DNA of 64,000 nt from Hirudinaria manillensis (GCA_034509925.1 CM067527.1:11335001-11399000), one strand, 5' to 3'; positions 12,928 through 26,269 are shown, counted from the first letter of the stretch. Notes: generated from the sequence alone by a model not told the origin. Translations and numbers: made by a program.

Positions 12928-15900
12928 TATTATTATTATTATTGCTGTTATTAATTCATAAATAGTGTAAGAGCTTTACCCTTAACGTTTAAACGATTCC
13001 ATCTTTCCTTTTAAATTGATTGCTTCACCAAATTTTCCATCAACGATGAGACTTTGGAGTGAGTGATGACCGAGCAAATGATTGCCGGCTCTGCATGGAA
13101 GAAGTTGCTTGCCAGAATTTATTAAATTAAATTAAATTTAAAGAAAAAAAAGAATACCAGCAGAAATATTTAAATAAATAAATAAATAAATAAATAAGTA
13201 AGTAAATAAATAAATAAATAATTTGTAAATAGAATGTTATGTTTAACTTTGTCAGAACATATTTGCTTGACATTTTAGAGAATCAGAATTGGCTAAGATA
13301 CTTGTAGTAATACTCAGGGATCCAACAATACATTAACGCATTAACCATTATTAATAATAAGTTAACGTAATGTAATAACCCGGGGTCCTCAAACTAATTA
13401 TAGAAGGTCAGGTTTATTGAAAGTTGTCAGATGCCTTGGAAGATGCACGATGCTTCAAATGTCTAAGTCTTGAAATCTGCTGTTCTCTAATTCTCGCTCT
13501 ACTTTCCGAGATAAATCCATTTGTCAAGGTACACAACCAAAGAGTCTGAATAGCAATTAATTATTTAATTATAAAATTATATTGCCGCTAAATTTAATTA
13601 ATTACTAAATTAATTAATCAGCAATATAATTTCAATTAATCTTCAATTATCTGGATCCAGGGATCCAACACTGCCCCCTCCTTAAATCTGTTCGTCCCGA
13701 ACAGACATCTATTCCCATTTTCATTTTTACTCTCGGAATAGGATCCGATTGTCTTCCAACAATCTCATGGCTGCGAATCCCAGATCCATTTGCTTTGCCA
13801 TCTTCTGGGATTTCTGTTGCCTCCCTTCTGCTTCTGTGTCCCGCAAGTTTCAGCCGCGGAACATCGCCATTTCCATGCTCAACCTCCTGCTCCACCATGC
13901 CGCCAGATCTCAGACTCTCTACAGGATCACCCGCTCCATTCTCCTTGCTAGGCACTCTCCCGAAATCCCGAGCACTCCCTTCTGTTATTCCCAATGGAGC
14001 CGAAACATCCGCTGATAAATCCATGGGCTGTTCTGTAGACTCTACTTGTTTCACCATCAAATCCGTGCGCTCCACCGGCAACTCCACGTGACTCATCAGT
14101 AACTCCTCGGGCTGCACCAACAACTCCACATGATCCACCGGCAATCCCACAGGCTCCTCCGAAAGTTCCATTTGCTCCACTAAAACCTCCGTGAGCCCTC
14201 TGGGCCCTGCTGACGACTCGACCTGATCTGGTAACACTATGGGCTCCAACGGCGAGTCCTCTGAATCCGCCATCACGCACAGCGTTTCTGGAGACACGCA
14301 CGCACTGTGGTCGGATGTGCCTTCGAATGACTCCATCCCAATGCTGCCAGAAACTGTACCTGGAACAACGGACATGATTTGTTCTTCGTTGGTAACCTTT
14401 TTGCAGAGTTCCTCTCCTTGTTCCTTGCAAGATGGAAGCACCACTTTGCTCTCCTCAAAAGAACCAACAGGACTCTTCTCGGTAGAGTTTCCACCCGAAA
14501 TCAGAGAGACATCCTGACACGGAACCGCTGTGTTTTTCAAATCACCCCTAATACTCCTAATACACTATCCTCTGTTAACTCTCTCTAATAATTCTTTTCC
14601 ATAGCTGACCATAATAAAATGAATGTTATACCTTGTGGCATGGCGTAATAGGATAATAACTAGTCACTTCTCGAATTGTAACAGCTCCTAATTGGCTACA
14701 TTTTTCAAAGACTTGCCAATCAATCTCCTCGTCTGACCGCGGGCACTTTAAGGAGTCTGACTAGTTCATATAATTAAGTCATTATTGCCTCATCATCACC
14801 ATCACATAAATCACCATCATCATCATCATCACAGGTTGGAAGAAAGTACTCTCCATAGACAAAGAGACGGGAGAAATAAGGAGTCAAGTTAGCTTTGACT
14901 ACGAAGCTCAGCCAATCTACAGGGCCCTCGTTTACATCTGCGACCACGGTGACCCCAGTCTGACCTCGACTATCCACTTCCGGGTCAGAGTTCAAGACCA
15001 GAACGACAATCCTCCTCAATTCGGCAAGTCCGTCTTCTACATGAGCGTGCCGGAAAACGATCGCGGTCTCCATGACGACCTGACCTCTCCGGTCGGTCAC
15101 GTGATCGCCACCGACGAAGACACCCTTCCGGAGTACAGGCGCATCGTCTACGCCATACTGGAAGAGCCAGGAACCAGAGACTTGAACTCCGGACCTGTCC
15201 TGGAAATGCTTTCCAATTCTCCTGGAGAACGCAACCATTCAACGTGGGATAAATCCAATCTATCTGAGCGCAAGTTTTTCGGCGAACCTTCCTTCTGGTT
15301 TTCCATCGACGAAGAGACGGGCATCATCAGAACGAAGCGCCCTCTGGATCGCGAATTCCAACCCTCTTTCCACTTCCGCGTCTCGGCCAGTCATCCCACC
15401 GTCGCCGGTCACGTGTCGGTGGCCCAGGTGGTGGTCTATGTCAACGACATCAATGACAACAAACCGGTCGTGGTGAGGCCGAAGCGAGACGAAATCGTCC
15501 AAGGATCGTGCCCTTTGACCGCTGGTTTGAACCTCTTGCGTTTGGAAGCGGTCGATCCCGACGAAGGACTGAATGGTCAGGCCGGTCTCAGGTTCGACCT
15601 GGTGTCAGTCAGTCCGGTCGAATTGGCAGCTCCGGGCCATCCTTTCCACGGCTGGATGAATCCGGTGAAGCTTTTCGGACTGGACCGAGCGTCTGGCATC
15701 TTGAGCGTTTCTACGATTGAATTAAAATTCCCCGACGACCTTTGCTCCACCTACAAGTTTAAAGTTCAAGTCTCGGATCGCGGGGACGAGCCTCCTAGTG
15801 ACGATCACAGGTTGACCTCCGACTTGGAATTCTACGTGACCTTCAACAACCAATCGGATGCCGTTCGCAAGTCTCTGTTCGCCATCGACAGCCAATCAGG

Positions 15901-17353
15901 TGACGGGCTGTCGAAACGTCGCTTTCACGGAAACTCGTCGACAATTCTTCAGGGTCCAATGACCGACAGTGGTCCGCTGACGGGAGGTCAGGGTTTGGTA
16001 ATGATGGCATGCTTAGGGGTGGTCGGTGCAGCCCTCTTTTTGGCGCTGGTGCTGATTTTATTGGGCGTGATTTTGCTGACGAGGAGGAGGAGGAGGAAGA
16101 GGAAGAAGACGCGAGAGAACAAAACCGAATCGAAGGAAAAGAGAACGACAGATGACTTGGAAAGGAAATGCTGTCGCTCCATTAAAATGCAAATGGCGAG
16201 CGCGGAAGATGAAGAGAGCAAGAATAATTGCAATCTCTGCTGTCGCGGTCTCGCGTGCACCCGAGCGGCTCAACTCAGTCCCCCCTTCTTCGGTTCGTCC
16301 GAAGTCGAGGCCGCTTGCAGCATCGCTAGCGACAATAGATCGAGTCGCGGCTGCTTCGACTGCGACCCGCCCCCGCCGCTGGAGGCAGTCTGCGCCAGGA
16401 AATTCTGCGACGCGAGAACCGAAATCGAGCGAATAGAGAATCGTCAAGAAATCAACTTGGAACTCGAGGGAACGGACTGCGTCGAGAGTCGCGCCTGTCG
16501 CCACGAGTCGTCGGCTGCAACGTCCGTCGACTGCTTGCTACCTGCCGCAACGTGCATCAAACCACCGATAAACGATGACGAAGAATGCGACTGTAAGGAC
16601 GAGCAAACCAAATTCTCTTTCATTGCAAACCCCCAACAAAATGAATCTCAGCACAGAAGCAGCTACGCCGACAGCGCTGGTCCTAGCTGCTACTACAGCA
16701 ACGCCAGTAGTTACGGTAGTCGTCGTTCAAACAGCCGGAGCAGTAGCGTCCTCAGCGACGTCGTCACCTGGAAAACCGGAACGACGACTTCCGGAGACAA
16801 CAAGTTCGTCATCGTCGAGGTCTGCGATTCCGACGACCGCTACTACCATGACCACCAGTCGCCGTGCGGCAGCCGAGACAGGCGACAGAGGCGAGCCAGC
16901 GACACCAGGCCGATCAGCTACCTCACTTCTCCTGGACAATCTGGAAAGTCTTCAAAGCGAAAAATGGACAACCGGTTATCTACGGAGGACTTGAACCATC
17001 TCCACCTTCATCATCTTCATCACCATCATCATCAGCAGCAGCCGCAAAATCTGCATCATCATCATCATCATCATCATAGCCATCATCGTCACCGTGATCA
17101 TCACCAACACCACGATCAACATCATCAACATCAACATCATCATCAGAAACGTAACGACGATAGTCGCTTCTCGCAGTTGCTGGAAGTCCAGCAGCGACAT
17201 GCGACGACGAAAAAGACGTCGACTTCCCCCAGCCACTACAACAACAACACCAACAACAAAAACCGCGAAAACGACGCAGACGAGAGCAACAACAATCCGC
17301 CCTCTTCACCTTTGACCCAGCTTCCGATCTGCGCTCAGGTAATGACCTTTTGA
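9637..17353 (+). CDS. Transmembrane cadherin (protocadherin-like), three exons
   Basis: Predicted calcium-dependent adhesion receptor at the plasma membrane. Exons are 9637-11469, 11641-12637 and 14835-17353; splice phases 0 and 1 both keep frame, giving about 1782 residues. Exon 1 supplies a hydrophobic N-terminus and about 600 low-complexity residues rich in Ser and His. Four cadherin repeats follow from residue 612: starts VEENSPVG, DVEENLQPEV and SVPENDRG, linkers DVNDNRP, DQNDNPP and DINDNKP, DxD motifs DPDAGNNG and DPDEGLNG, and DRE in repeats 1 and 3. A membrane segment at residues 1331-1358 (15995-16078) is followed by RRRRRKRKK and a 424-residue Cys-, Ser- and His-rich tail. The tail matches no catenin-binding motif I know, so protocadherin-like is inferred. 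A GT at 17339 could be a donor, but a stop follows four codons later. The exon 1 start is the weakest part. Confidence 0.8.
11470..11640 (+). other. Cadherin intron 1
   Basis: Donor GTGAGT, acceptor ATAAATTTCAG. The acceptor lies at the end of a GCGCTACATAAAT motif that recurs elsewhere in the window, which suggests that a dispersed repeat contributed the 3' splice site. Confidence 0.75.
11869..12426 (+). other. About 186-residue insertion inside cadherin repeat 1
   Basis: Within exon 2, the strand ending RLIIRCHRN and the strand beginning EVTVDVVIADVNDNRP should be almost contiguous in a cadherin fold. Between them lie about 186 residues rich in Ser, Arg, Lys, Asp and Gln, including poly-Ser near the start and acidic runs at the end. 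Without the insertion the repeat is about 93 residues, slightly short for the fold's usual 100-110. The block has no recognisable domain and is probably disordered. Confidence 0.7.
13371..13670 (-). repeat. Putative solo or 3' LTR
   Basis: Read on the minus strand it starts TGTTGGATCC directly after a purine-rich AAGGAGGGGGCAG tract, contains AATAAA near the far end and finishes GGTTATTACA, so it has TG..CA ends. No second copy is visible on the other side of the internal region, so the element is incomplete. The exact end is a guess from the terminal CA. Confidence 0.45.
13647..14540 (-). pseudogene. Gypsy-like retroelement C-terminal ORF, antisense in cadherin intron
   Basis: A 297-codon frame that runs into a polypurine tract and the LTR start. 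The protein is acidic and contains imperfect tandem units of about 10 residues (for example VELLVQPEEL, HVELPVERTD, QVESTEQPMD) around its centre. No protease, RT or integrase motif is seen. Position before the polypurine tract and LTR suggests the tail of an LTR-retrotransposon ORF, but a domesticated or unrelated gene cannot be excluded. Confidence 0.45.
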
Positions 17354-19150
17354 CAATTGAGGTGATGGAGATATCGCTTTGGTGATGTTATCGTTCAGGA
17401 TAGGATTGGAATTAGGACTAGGGTGTGGATGTGGCTGATGATGTCGATAGGGTTAGGGTTAAGTTTGGGATACCGTTAGGGACGAGGATATGATGATGAC
17501 GATGATGATGGTGATGATGATGATGATGATGAATGTAATGATTGCCATTTATTATGAGGCCCATAATGTAGGTGGCTTCAAAGTTCTTTGTTTTGTTATC
17601 TATGCAGGGAAGGGGGGCGATAATAAAGGTTTTCTTGGGATAAAAGATGTCCCTTTATAATGCCGTATCTAATGACTTCCGTTCTTTCTGTCATTCCACT
17701 GTGGGAGATCCATCAAACGTGATTGTAATGATGATGATGATGATGATGACGATGATGATGATTAATATTATTATTATTTGATCATATTAAAATCTATTTA
17801 AAAACCCATTTGGCGTGATCCATCATTTCAAAAAGTCCAATCATGGCTTTACAATCTTTTGAGGAGGTAATAAATTGAATTTACAAAAAAAATGAAAGTA
17901 ATCTGAGGTGGTTTCGAGAATCTATTCTAGAAAGACGACGTGAAATACTGTGGAACAGTTTAATCCTATTTTATATAATAATTTATATTATAATTTTATT
18001 ATTATCATAATTTAATTGTAATTATAATAAATTTAATAATTAATTTTTTAAACTTATTTATTAAACTTATTTTAAAATTATGTAATTAAACCTTTATTTA
18101 TATGTAATAAACATTTTAATTATTATTATAATTTAATTGTTATAATTATATTATAATTTATTTATTATAAATATATTATAATTTAATGATAGGCAAGATT
18201 ACTGTGTAATTCATACTCACGATATACTGCGTTAATTTAATTTATGCATGTTATGTCAACGTTTGATTATTTCTTATAATAAATCCACTAATAATTTTAT
18301 TTTTTACTTTTTAATTTTATTTGTAAAAATGTAAACAATTATATTATTTGATAAAGTGGAGACTTTTTGCAAAAATAACATTTATCATTCAAAAGAATTA
18401 AAAATAAAAAGAATTAAAAAGAAATTGTTGTTTTAGAAAAAGAAAAATAATTAGAAATCCATAGAAATCCGTCAGAAAGAATAACTGGATTTTAATCAAT
18501 CCAAAATTGAACACATGAAAAACTGTAAAATATTTTAAATTAATTTTATTATGACACTGACTATTGCAGCGCTACATAAATGCGCGTTTTATTTATTTAG
18601 TATTTTCAGTATCGTTAAGTAACCGAATTTAAAATAGACAATATTATATTATATTAAATAAAATTAAATAATAAAATTAAATAATAAGAATTTAAACATG
18701 GTTTTTTATTTTAAACTGGCGTCCTGATCCTGGGAAGTTCCTTGGCTTGACGGTGTCCCTTACCCCTATCCAATTGCGATCCACAACGGTGCACCTTGGA
18801 GTTGGAACATGAAAAATGGGAATTTCAGAAATAATAGATAGATTTATTGCCTCGGGTTCTTGTAATTTCAAAGTTTTTCAAAGCAATTGTTTTTTTATTT
18901 ACGAAGCATGTTTTGGAATAAAATGATTTAAAATATAAATGACTTTAAATAAAGAATAAAGAATGAAAATAATTCAAATTAGTTTTAATTCAATTGTTAA
19001 TTATTTCTTTTCAAGAATTTGAGATTTGCCTTGAGCTTCTCTTTCAAAATTTCGAGAATTACTTGATCGTTGATGAGATTAACATTTGTATTTATGGAAA
19101 AATATTAATTATTATAATTTAAAAAATTTAATTGTATTTATTATTATTAA
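17354..19150. other. AT-rich non-coding DNA downstream of cadherin
   Basis: GAT patches occur at about 17490-17532 and 17725-17765, and a GCGCTACATAAAT copy at 18569. The rest is AT-rich and contains no recognisable exon. No clear polyadenylation site could be assigned to the cadherin gene. Confidence 0.6.
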
Positions 19151-19155
19151 TAATT

Positions 19156-19455
19156 TAGATGGACGGATGGACGGATAGATGGATGGATGGACGGAAGGAC
19201 GGGTGGATGGATGGATGGATGGATGGATGGATGGATGGATGGATGGATGGATGGATGGATGGATGGATGGATGGATGGATGGATGGATGGATGGATGGAT
19301 GGATGGATGGATGGATGGATGGATGGATGGATGGATGGATGGATGGATGGATGGATGGATGGATGGATGGATGGATGGATGGATGGATGGATGGATGGAT
19401 GGATGGATTGATTGATGGATGGATGGATGGATGGACGGATGGATGGATGGATAGT
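19156..19455. repeat. (GGAT)n tetranucleotide array
   Basis: About 300 bp of GGAT units, nearly perfect from 19202 to 19405, with GGAC variants at both edges. Three overlapping frames of MDGW-type repeats are artefacts. Confidence 0.97.
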
Positions 19456-20110
19456 TGGATACATGAATGGATTCCGCTTTAAAGGGACACGGCTAATGTC
19501 CTGTAATTTGCAACGAGTGTCGTGAAAGTAGTCTCTCAGGGTCAATTAAAGTCCTTGTTTCTCGAACATATTTTGCTTCTTATTTTTGCTTTTTAGAAAA
19601 TTTCTCTTTAAATGAAAGATTTTATGAAATATTTTTTTATTTTAATGGATATTGTTTATTTATTCATTTGTTTATTTATTCATTTGTTTGTTTATTCTTT
19701 TGTTTGTTTAATTATTTTTTTTGCGATTATAAATTGAACAATGTAATGCACTCCGATGCAGCGTGCAATATATCAGATACAGTCCCATATTCTTATGAAT
19801 GGCACTGAACTCTAAGACCCCGGAAGTGCGGACCAATAAACAAGAACCAGAGGTTGCCATGACGACCGCTGACAAATTTCCGTGGAAAATATTTCTTCGT
19901 GGATGCAGAGTTTACTTCCAGGGTAACATTCGGGGTCAAGTACCCTCATGTACCACGTGCCATCCGGGGGCAAACCGCGGGCCAACCACGGGCCAACCAC
20001 GGTCCAACCACGGGCCAACCACTGGCCAACGGAACAACCGAAGGAACGGTCTAGTAATACCACGGTGAAGTTATACCAGGCTTAAAACTTACGCTTTGGT
20101 CACGTTCATA
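19456..20110. repeat. Spacer with GC-rich GGGCCAACCAC minisatellite
   Basis: An 11-12 bp unit GGGCCAACCAC is repeated about five times at about 19965-20034, unusually GC-rich for this locus. The flanks are unremarkable AT-rich DNA with TTTG/TTTA units near 19655-19720. No gene recognised. Confidence 0.7.
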
Positions 20111-21260
20111 CAATGAGTGATGTCCATTGATTTCTCGGGTTTTGAAAATAATTTCCGAACGATAAAAAGATTTGTTATGTTCCGGTCTGATTGCAACCGT
20201 GAATTCGTGCAGCTGTCGGTGTTGCTTTCCTCCTCATCCTCCTCCTCCTCCTCCTCCTCCTCCTCCTCCTGTTGTAAACTACAACGTCACGCTCCAGGTT
20301 CAACTGGATGCACGACGTTGAACTGGAAAAGTTGGAGAAAATCCATCACGACATCCGCCGGATGAAAATGTTTTCGAAAATGAAATTAAATCGTTCCCAA
20401 TAAACTTTGGCGAGCTCTCCTTTGCATAAACATGGGGGCATAGAGGCGTCAACCCTACGTTCCGATTGGTCTGAGAGGGATTTTTCTTAACGCCCTCGCT
20501 ATTGGTATTGATGGTCCCTTAAGATTGGCACCACCATTTCACGACAAGCCTATTGGTCGAATCAATCAAACCAACCCACCGATTGACCGATCAACCAACC
20601 ACGGTGTCAACCACAGTCAACCGGTTGCCTACCCCTTTGCATCATCGCGACACCTACCACCGATCTGAAAACTGTGGCCGCTGAAGTCGATAATCTCTCA
20701 ACTCGTAACGCAGTCGTCCTAATTGAAGGACGTCCTTGGATCATTTGCGGCTTCAAACAACAACAGCAACAACTGGAAACAACGCCAGCTTTTAACAAGC
20801 GGAACCATTATTACTATTGTGTCTTTTCATCGTCACAACCGCCACCATCCTAATCTTCATCATCATCAGCAGCAGCAGCAGCAGCAGTAGCATCATCATC
20901 ATCATCATCACCATCATCATCATCAGCAGCAGCAGCATCATCATCGTCATCTTCATCGTCGTCGTCATCGGCATGGACATCAATAGCATCATCAGCGTAA
21001 AAATGACGACCTCTAGGCAATCAAGAAGCAAGAATAAATGGGACGACAATTCTTACTCTGTGACTAAGAGTGATGATAGTGATGATGACGACGACGACGA
21101 TGAGGACGATGGCGATGACGACGACGACGATGGTGATATAACGATGATGATAATGATGTATGGTGTGATGCTTATGACTTCATATTGTTGTAGGTTATCG
21201 ATGACCATTGATAATGATGACGATGATGATGTCGACGACGATGATGACGATGATGATGTC

Positions 21261-21292
<32 letters not shown>

Positions 21293-21310
21293 CGATGTCA
21301 ACAGGCTTTA
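20111..21310. repeat. CCT, CAG/CAT and GAT/GAC arrays
   Basis: CCT units lie at about 20228-20270, mixed CAT/CAG units at about 20858-20990, and GAT/GAC units at about 21068-21300. Short open frames cross them, but none shows a conserved motif. The sequence between (20400-20800) is less repetitive but has no supported gene. Confidence 0.75.
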
Positions 21311-23790
21311 ACAAGTTCTCCACGTCAGGTGCACAAAACGAAATTGCAGGCAAAAAAATAATGTAAACATTTTTCTTGTTGCCGCTGAAATTTCGGTTGT
21401 TTTTGCCTTTCAAAAGAGTTGCTGAAGTCAAAAAATGTACTCAATTCGTTGAGTACTGATGATTGTACTCGACTGTACTGAATTATAAACTTCGGCGACT
21501 TCATTGGCCAATCAGGTCGGTCTTAAATAATTTAAACGAAATTAATTAACTAAATCAATTTTCGGATTTTTTGTTTAAAGCAGGGTATTATTAACAGAAG
21601 GGTTTGCAGTGAACTTGAAAGATATTGAAAGAATAAATGATAGTTTATTGTAATATTTACAAATTATTCACAAATTATTTGCTAATTATTTGCTATGAAT
21701 TAACTCTTTGTTCGTTAATGGATCGTTTTAACTGGCTTTAATTTTGCTCTTTAAGCAGAACGCATGTGAAATTGGTTTGTCACTGGTCAACATGGCATAC
21801 AAAACAATGGAACGTGCTTGGAAGACGTGACACTTTGTTTTTTTGTTTGTTTGTTTGTTTGTTTGTTTGTTTGTTTGTATTGCAACATCATTCGCAACAG
21901 ATTTCAAGAACCGACAAAACAATAAATGTTGCATACAGTTTGCAATAAGTCAAATGAACACTTACATAACACGTCAGATGAAAGTGTTTATTTCGTAGGG
22001 AACATGATATGACGTTCAACCTAAAGTCTCGAATAGCCTGTATCTAGTTTGTATCGGCTTTGTATCTGCTTTGTATCTGCTTTGTATATGCTTGGTATCT
22101 GCTTTGTATCCGCTCTGTATCTGCTTTGTATCGGCTTAAACACTTAAACAGTTAACTTGTTTCGTTATCGTTACGTAATAATATGCAATATAACGCCAAT
22201 TAAATTTAATAAAATATTTTTAAATTAAATTAAAAATAAAGAAAAACTGAACCAATGCCTACGTATCCAGGGTGATGAATGGGGACTACCAACTTCATTT
22301 TTTTAAACTTGGCCCTCTGGCGCCAAGCAAAAGAAAATTTGGTCGTCCATAAATTGAATTGAATGCCTTGCTTTAAAGGTTTCCATTTTCTCAAATTTGT
22401 GGTTAATTAAATTTAAAATAAATTTAAATTAAGTTTAAAATGATAATTTATTACAACTGTAAATCATTTCGTAATAATTGGATTTTAAGAATTGTTCATG
22501 ATTTTTTAAACTGCGGAGATGGCTGTCTATTAAAATATTATAATATCTAGAATATTAATTACAAATTATTACTTACACATTATTATACATAATATCGGTA
22601 ATTATAAAGGACTAAATTAACTCGAAATTATTAATAATTTAATTAAAAACATTTAAATACACATACAAAACAACATTAATACAATTGAAATACAAATCAA
22701 AACAATACAAAACAATACAATTAATTGCATACAATGAAATACAATTGAAATATAAATTAAAACATCTGAGAAAACAAAACTAAAAGCAGTAAACAAGACG
22801 AGCATCGTTAAAACCTTATTTACGGAGAAAACAAGGCTTCCAAAGATGTTCCGTGCCTGACTTTTTGTGCTCCTTTTTTTTTGCCCCACCTCGGGATGGG
22901 TGCATGGGTGGGTGAATGGATGGGTGGATGGGTGGGTGGATGGATAGGTGCATGGTTGGGTGAATGGATGGGTGCATGGGTGGGTGAATGGATGGGTGCA
23001 TGGGTGGGTGGGTAGGTGAGTGGTTATTGACCTGAGGAGATTCTAGGGCTGGCGGTTGGAGGATTAACGGTATGATTGTTCGTCTAATTTGAATTGAGAA
23101 GTGCATTTTATTTTTGCTATTATTATTATGTTCAAATCAATGGAATATAATTATTATTATTAATATAATAAACAAATATAATATATATAATAATAATATT
23201 ATATATAATGTTATATATATATTATCATATATATTATATTTATTATTATATTATTATTATTATTAATGTCCACCTACTCTTTAATTTCGAAGATTAAAAG
23301 TGAATTATGAAGTGGTTTTCCAAGGAGGCGGAAGTTTTGAAATTGTTGAATTGAAAGTAAAAATTAATAAATTGAAAATGCACGAATATTTTGTCGTTCG
23401 TCGTGATTATAAGAATCACCAAATGAACAATCACGATAATAATAATAAAAATAATAATAATAATAATAACATTAATAACAAATATCGTTTATAAATATGT
23501 ATTAAAATATGATAATATAACAATGAATGTTATTTTTATTATTATATCATTAGGATTGTAATATTGACATTATTAATATTTATTATTATTATTATTGTTA
23601 TTATTATTATTAATATTATTATTATTATTATTATTAATCATATAATATTCAATTGGTTATCTAGGCATCTCATTAGCTCAGATATCCCTAAGAATGTTTT
23701 ATATTCTTGTTATAATAATTACATTATATAACATTATTATTATCTTTATTCTTAATGTGACGTTATTATTATTATTATAATAGTATTATT
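21311..23790. repeat. Non-coding stretch with TTTG, 11-bp minisatellite and GGAT/GGGT arrays
   Basis: A GTTT array lies at 21836-21878. A minisatellite of unit TTTGTATCTGC, about nine copies with substitutions, runs from about 22047 to 22136. A degenerate GGGT/GGAT array lies at about 22895-23015. AT-rich tracts of TAT, AAT and ATT fill 23100-23250 and 23430-23790. No gene recognised. Confidence 0.75.
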
Positions 23791-23796
23791 ATTGTA

Positions 23797-24111
23797 ATGG
23801 AAGAATTCCACTCGGGCCATAATAATACGCCATCCATCAAGCAACCGTGGTCTCATAACATTCCAGCAACTGTTCAATTTCACGCTCAAAACCCGGAGAG
23901 AAGGAAATTATATTTGTGGTCACGTGGCGTCGAAGCCCGCGGACCACTGATTTTTATGGGGGCTGGCCGACCATCAATCCGAATTATATCTGTTGGCGTA
24001 ATTGTTTCTTATGCACGCGTCTCGCTTGGCTTAGTCAGTCGTGGGGTTGTACATCCTGGGGGTGTGGATTGCACCTCTGGGTGCCAACAGGGGGTGACGG
24101 ACGGTGAGTGA
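23797..24111 (+). other. Unassigned open frame of 104 codons
   Basis: This frame is not made of simple repeat and has a mixed composition, unlike most open frames nearby. I recognise no domain, signal peptide or membrane segment, and no splice partner was found. It may be chance or a repeat-derived fragment. Confidence 0.15.
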
Positions 24112-25000
24112 TTGGGAGGTATGTGATTTTTGTTTTTATTTATTTATTTATTTATTTGATTAAATTTCTGTCATTTGCATTTTGCTGTTAAAAAATGGTT
24201 TAAATAATTTTAAAAGTGGAAAAATGGATCATCTGAGTTGTTAAAGTTAATCGATTTAAGTCTCAATTATATAAAATATGTGAAAAAAGACACAGAAAAA
24301 AAACTGACGCTACGATTACGATTATGATTATGATTATGACCCAACTATGTTGCGATCAGAAGTTTTGGTTTAATAATAGTTTCAAATAATAGTTTGCAAA
24401 TAATTGATTTTTAAATTTAAACAAAAAAATACGAAATATATTCGAAAGAAAAGTGGAATTTCCGGAAATAAATTAAATTAAGAATTAAATTGAAAAAACA
24501 AAACAAAACGAACAAAAACAAAGTGAAATCATTTTTAATTAAGTCATGAGGCCACCATCGCTCAAATGACCTTCGGACAATTCCCGTCCATTTTGTTTTG
24601 AAATTATTTATTTATTTATTCATTTATACTTTTTATTCCAAAGAAATTGTTTCCAATTGTAGTTTTAAATTCGAATTTGTCAATTTTTCTTTTTAAATCT
24701 GAAATATTCAACAGACAGGAAACTCTCCACGAATGCCTCAGGCGCCAGAAATGTTAGAAAAAGATGCTTTTTGCCGTCCCGATGGCTTGATTTTCAGTTT
24801 CACCGTTTAGACATTAATTACATATTAATATTTATTATTAATATTATTAATATTGTTAATATTGTTGTTATTGTCGGAATAATAATAATAACATGAGTTT
24901 AAACAAATGATGTTCATCAGTTGCTACTATGTAAATTCAAATTTTTATAATTTCTTTATTCATTTATTTCATTGAGGTTACTACTGTATTATTATTATTG

Positions 25001-25078
<78 letters not shown>

Positions 25079-25089
25079 CATTATTATTA

Positions 25090-25120
<31 letters not shown>

Positions 25121-25537
25121 TCATTTAATGGATGAGCAGAAAGAGTCTTAGTACATTACATGTAATTCTTTAACATTTCCTCTTGTGCTGCTGTTTCAAT
25201 AGATAAAATATTGTCGTCCATTTCTCAATAATAATAATCATACCTGCTATCAAATCATCATCATCATCATCATCATCATTATCGTCATCATCGTCATCGT
25301 CGTCATCGTCATCATCACCATCAGGTCGTCATCTTCGTAGTCGTCGTCATCCAACGAATGAGTAGTAATACAGTGCGTGTCATAAGGTTGGGACATTCAT
25401 GTTTTTTAACCATAATTTTGTTTATAAAAGTCATATAAAATCCATTTATTTATATGATACGTAGATGTTCATTAGCTACTGGGAGACGTTAATTTCAGTG
25501 ATTTTGGGCAACTACATTTTGTAATTTAAGCAAAAAA
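24112..25537. repeat. AT-rich DNA with (ATT)n and (CAT)n arrays
   Basis: An interrupted ATT array covers about 25000-25121, and CAT/CGT triplets cover about 25256-25350. Otherwise AT-rich with no exon recognised. Confidence 0.75.
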
Positions 25538-25789
25538 CTAGAAATATGATAAAAAAAAAAAGTGAAAGTCGGCGAACCTCATATGAAAGCAAAAATCTTT
25601 ATTTTTCCGGTTAAAACAAACGTTTAAAATGTAAAATAAATAAAGCTGACAATGTGTTTTGTCATTCTTTTTCTGACGAAATACTTCCTGATCTCGATCT
25701 TTCATTGATTCCAAGAAGAGTTGCAGCCTCTTATCGTCCAACTTTATCATCTCCTCGTTCAGACATCTGTTTGCAATTCGAAAGTGCAA
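25538..25789 (-). other. Unassigned charged helical open frame
   Basis: On the minus strand about 40 residues are charged and helix-like (for example NEEMIKLDDKRLQLFLESMK) and not repeat-derived, which could be an exon. No family is recognised, and the C-terminal half becomes Phe-rich and unconvincing. Confidence 0.2.
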
Positions 25790-25799
25790 GGTTTTTTTT

Positions 25800-26237
25800 T
25801 ACCTAAAATTAGAATATACTTGATTAATGATCAATAACCATACACATTATTTGTGAAATATTGAGGTTATAAGAAATGCTTGCTGGAAATAGTAAAGAAC
25901 TAACCATTCCATGATGATGTTGATGATGACGACGATGACGATGATGATGATGATGAAGATGAAGACGATGAAGATGGTTGGTCGAATAGATGGAAAATTA
26001 GACGAGCAGGTATTAAATGACACATCATAGACATCCTCAAATAGACAATTCAAATAAAAATAATAATAATAATAATATTATATTAATATATATTAATATT
26101 ATTATAATAATATAATAATATTATAATAATATAATATTATATTAATATAATAATATTAATTAATATTACTAATAACTCTAATAATAATTATAATAATGAT
26201 AATAACTGTAATAATATTATTAAAATTAACAAAAACT

Positions 26238-26269
<32 letters not shown>

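Larger units (their letters stand above)
12638..14834 (+). other. Cadherin intron 2 with nested repeats
   Basis: Donor GTGAGT after codon phase 1; acceptor CATCATCACAG. The junction restores frame exactly (…VTS|WKKVLSIDKETGEI…). The intron holds an (ATT)n array at about 12840-12935, AT-rich DNA with AAAT units near 13170-13220, and an antisense Gypsy-like remnant from about 13371 to 14540. Confidence 0.8.

Noticed and set aside
19147-19545. MDGW / PSIH repeat proteins
   Set aside because: All frames of the GGAT array are open on both strands; codon-level variation is absent.
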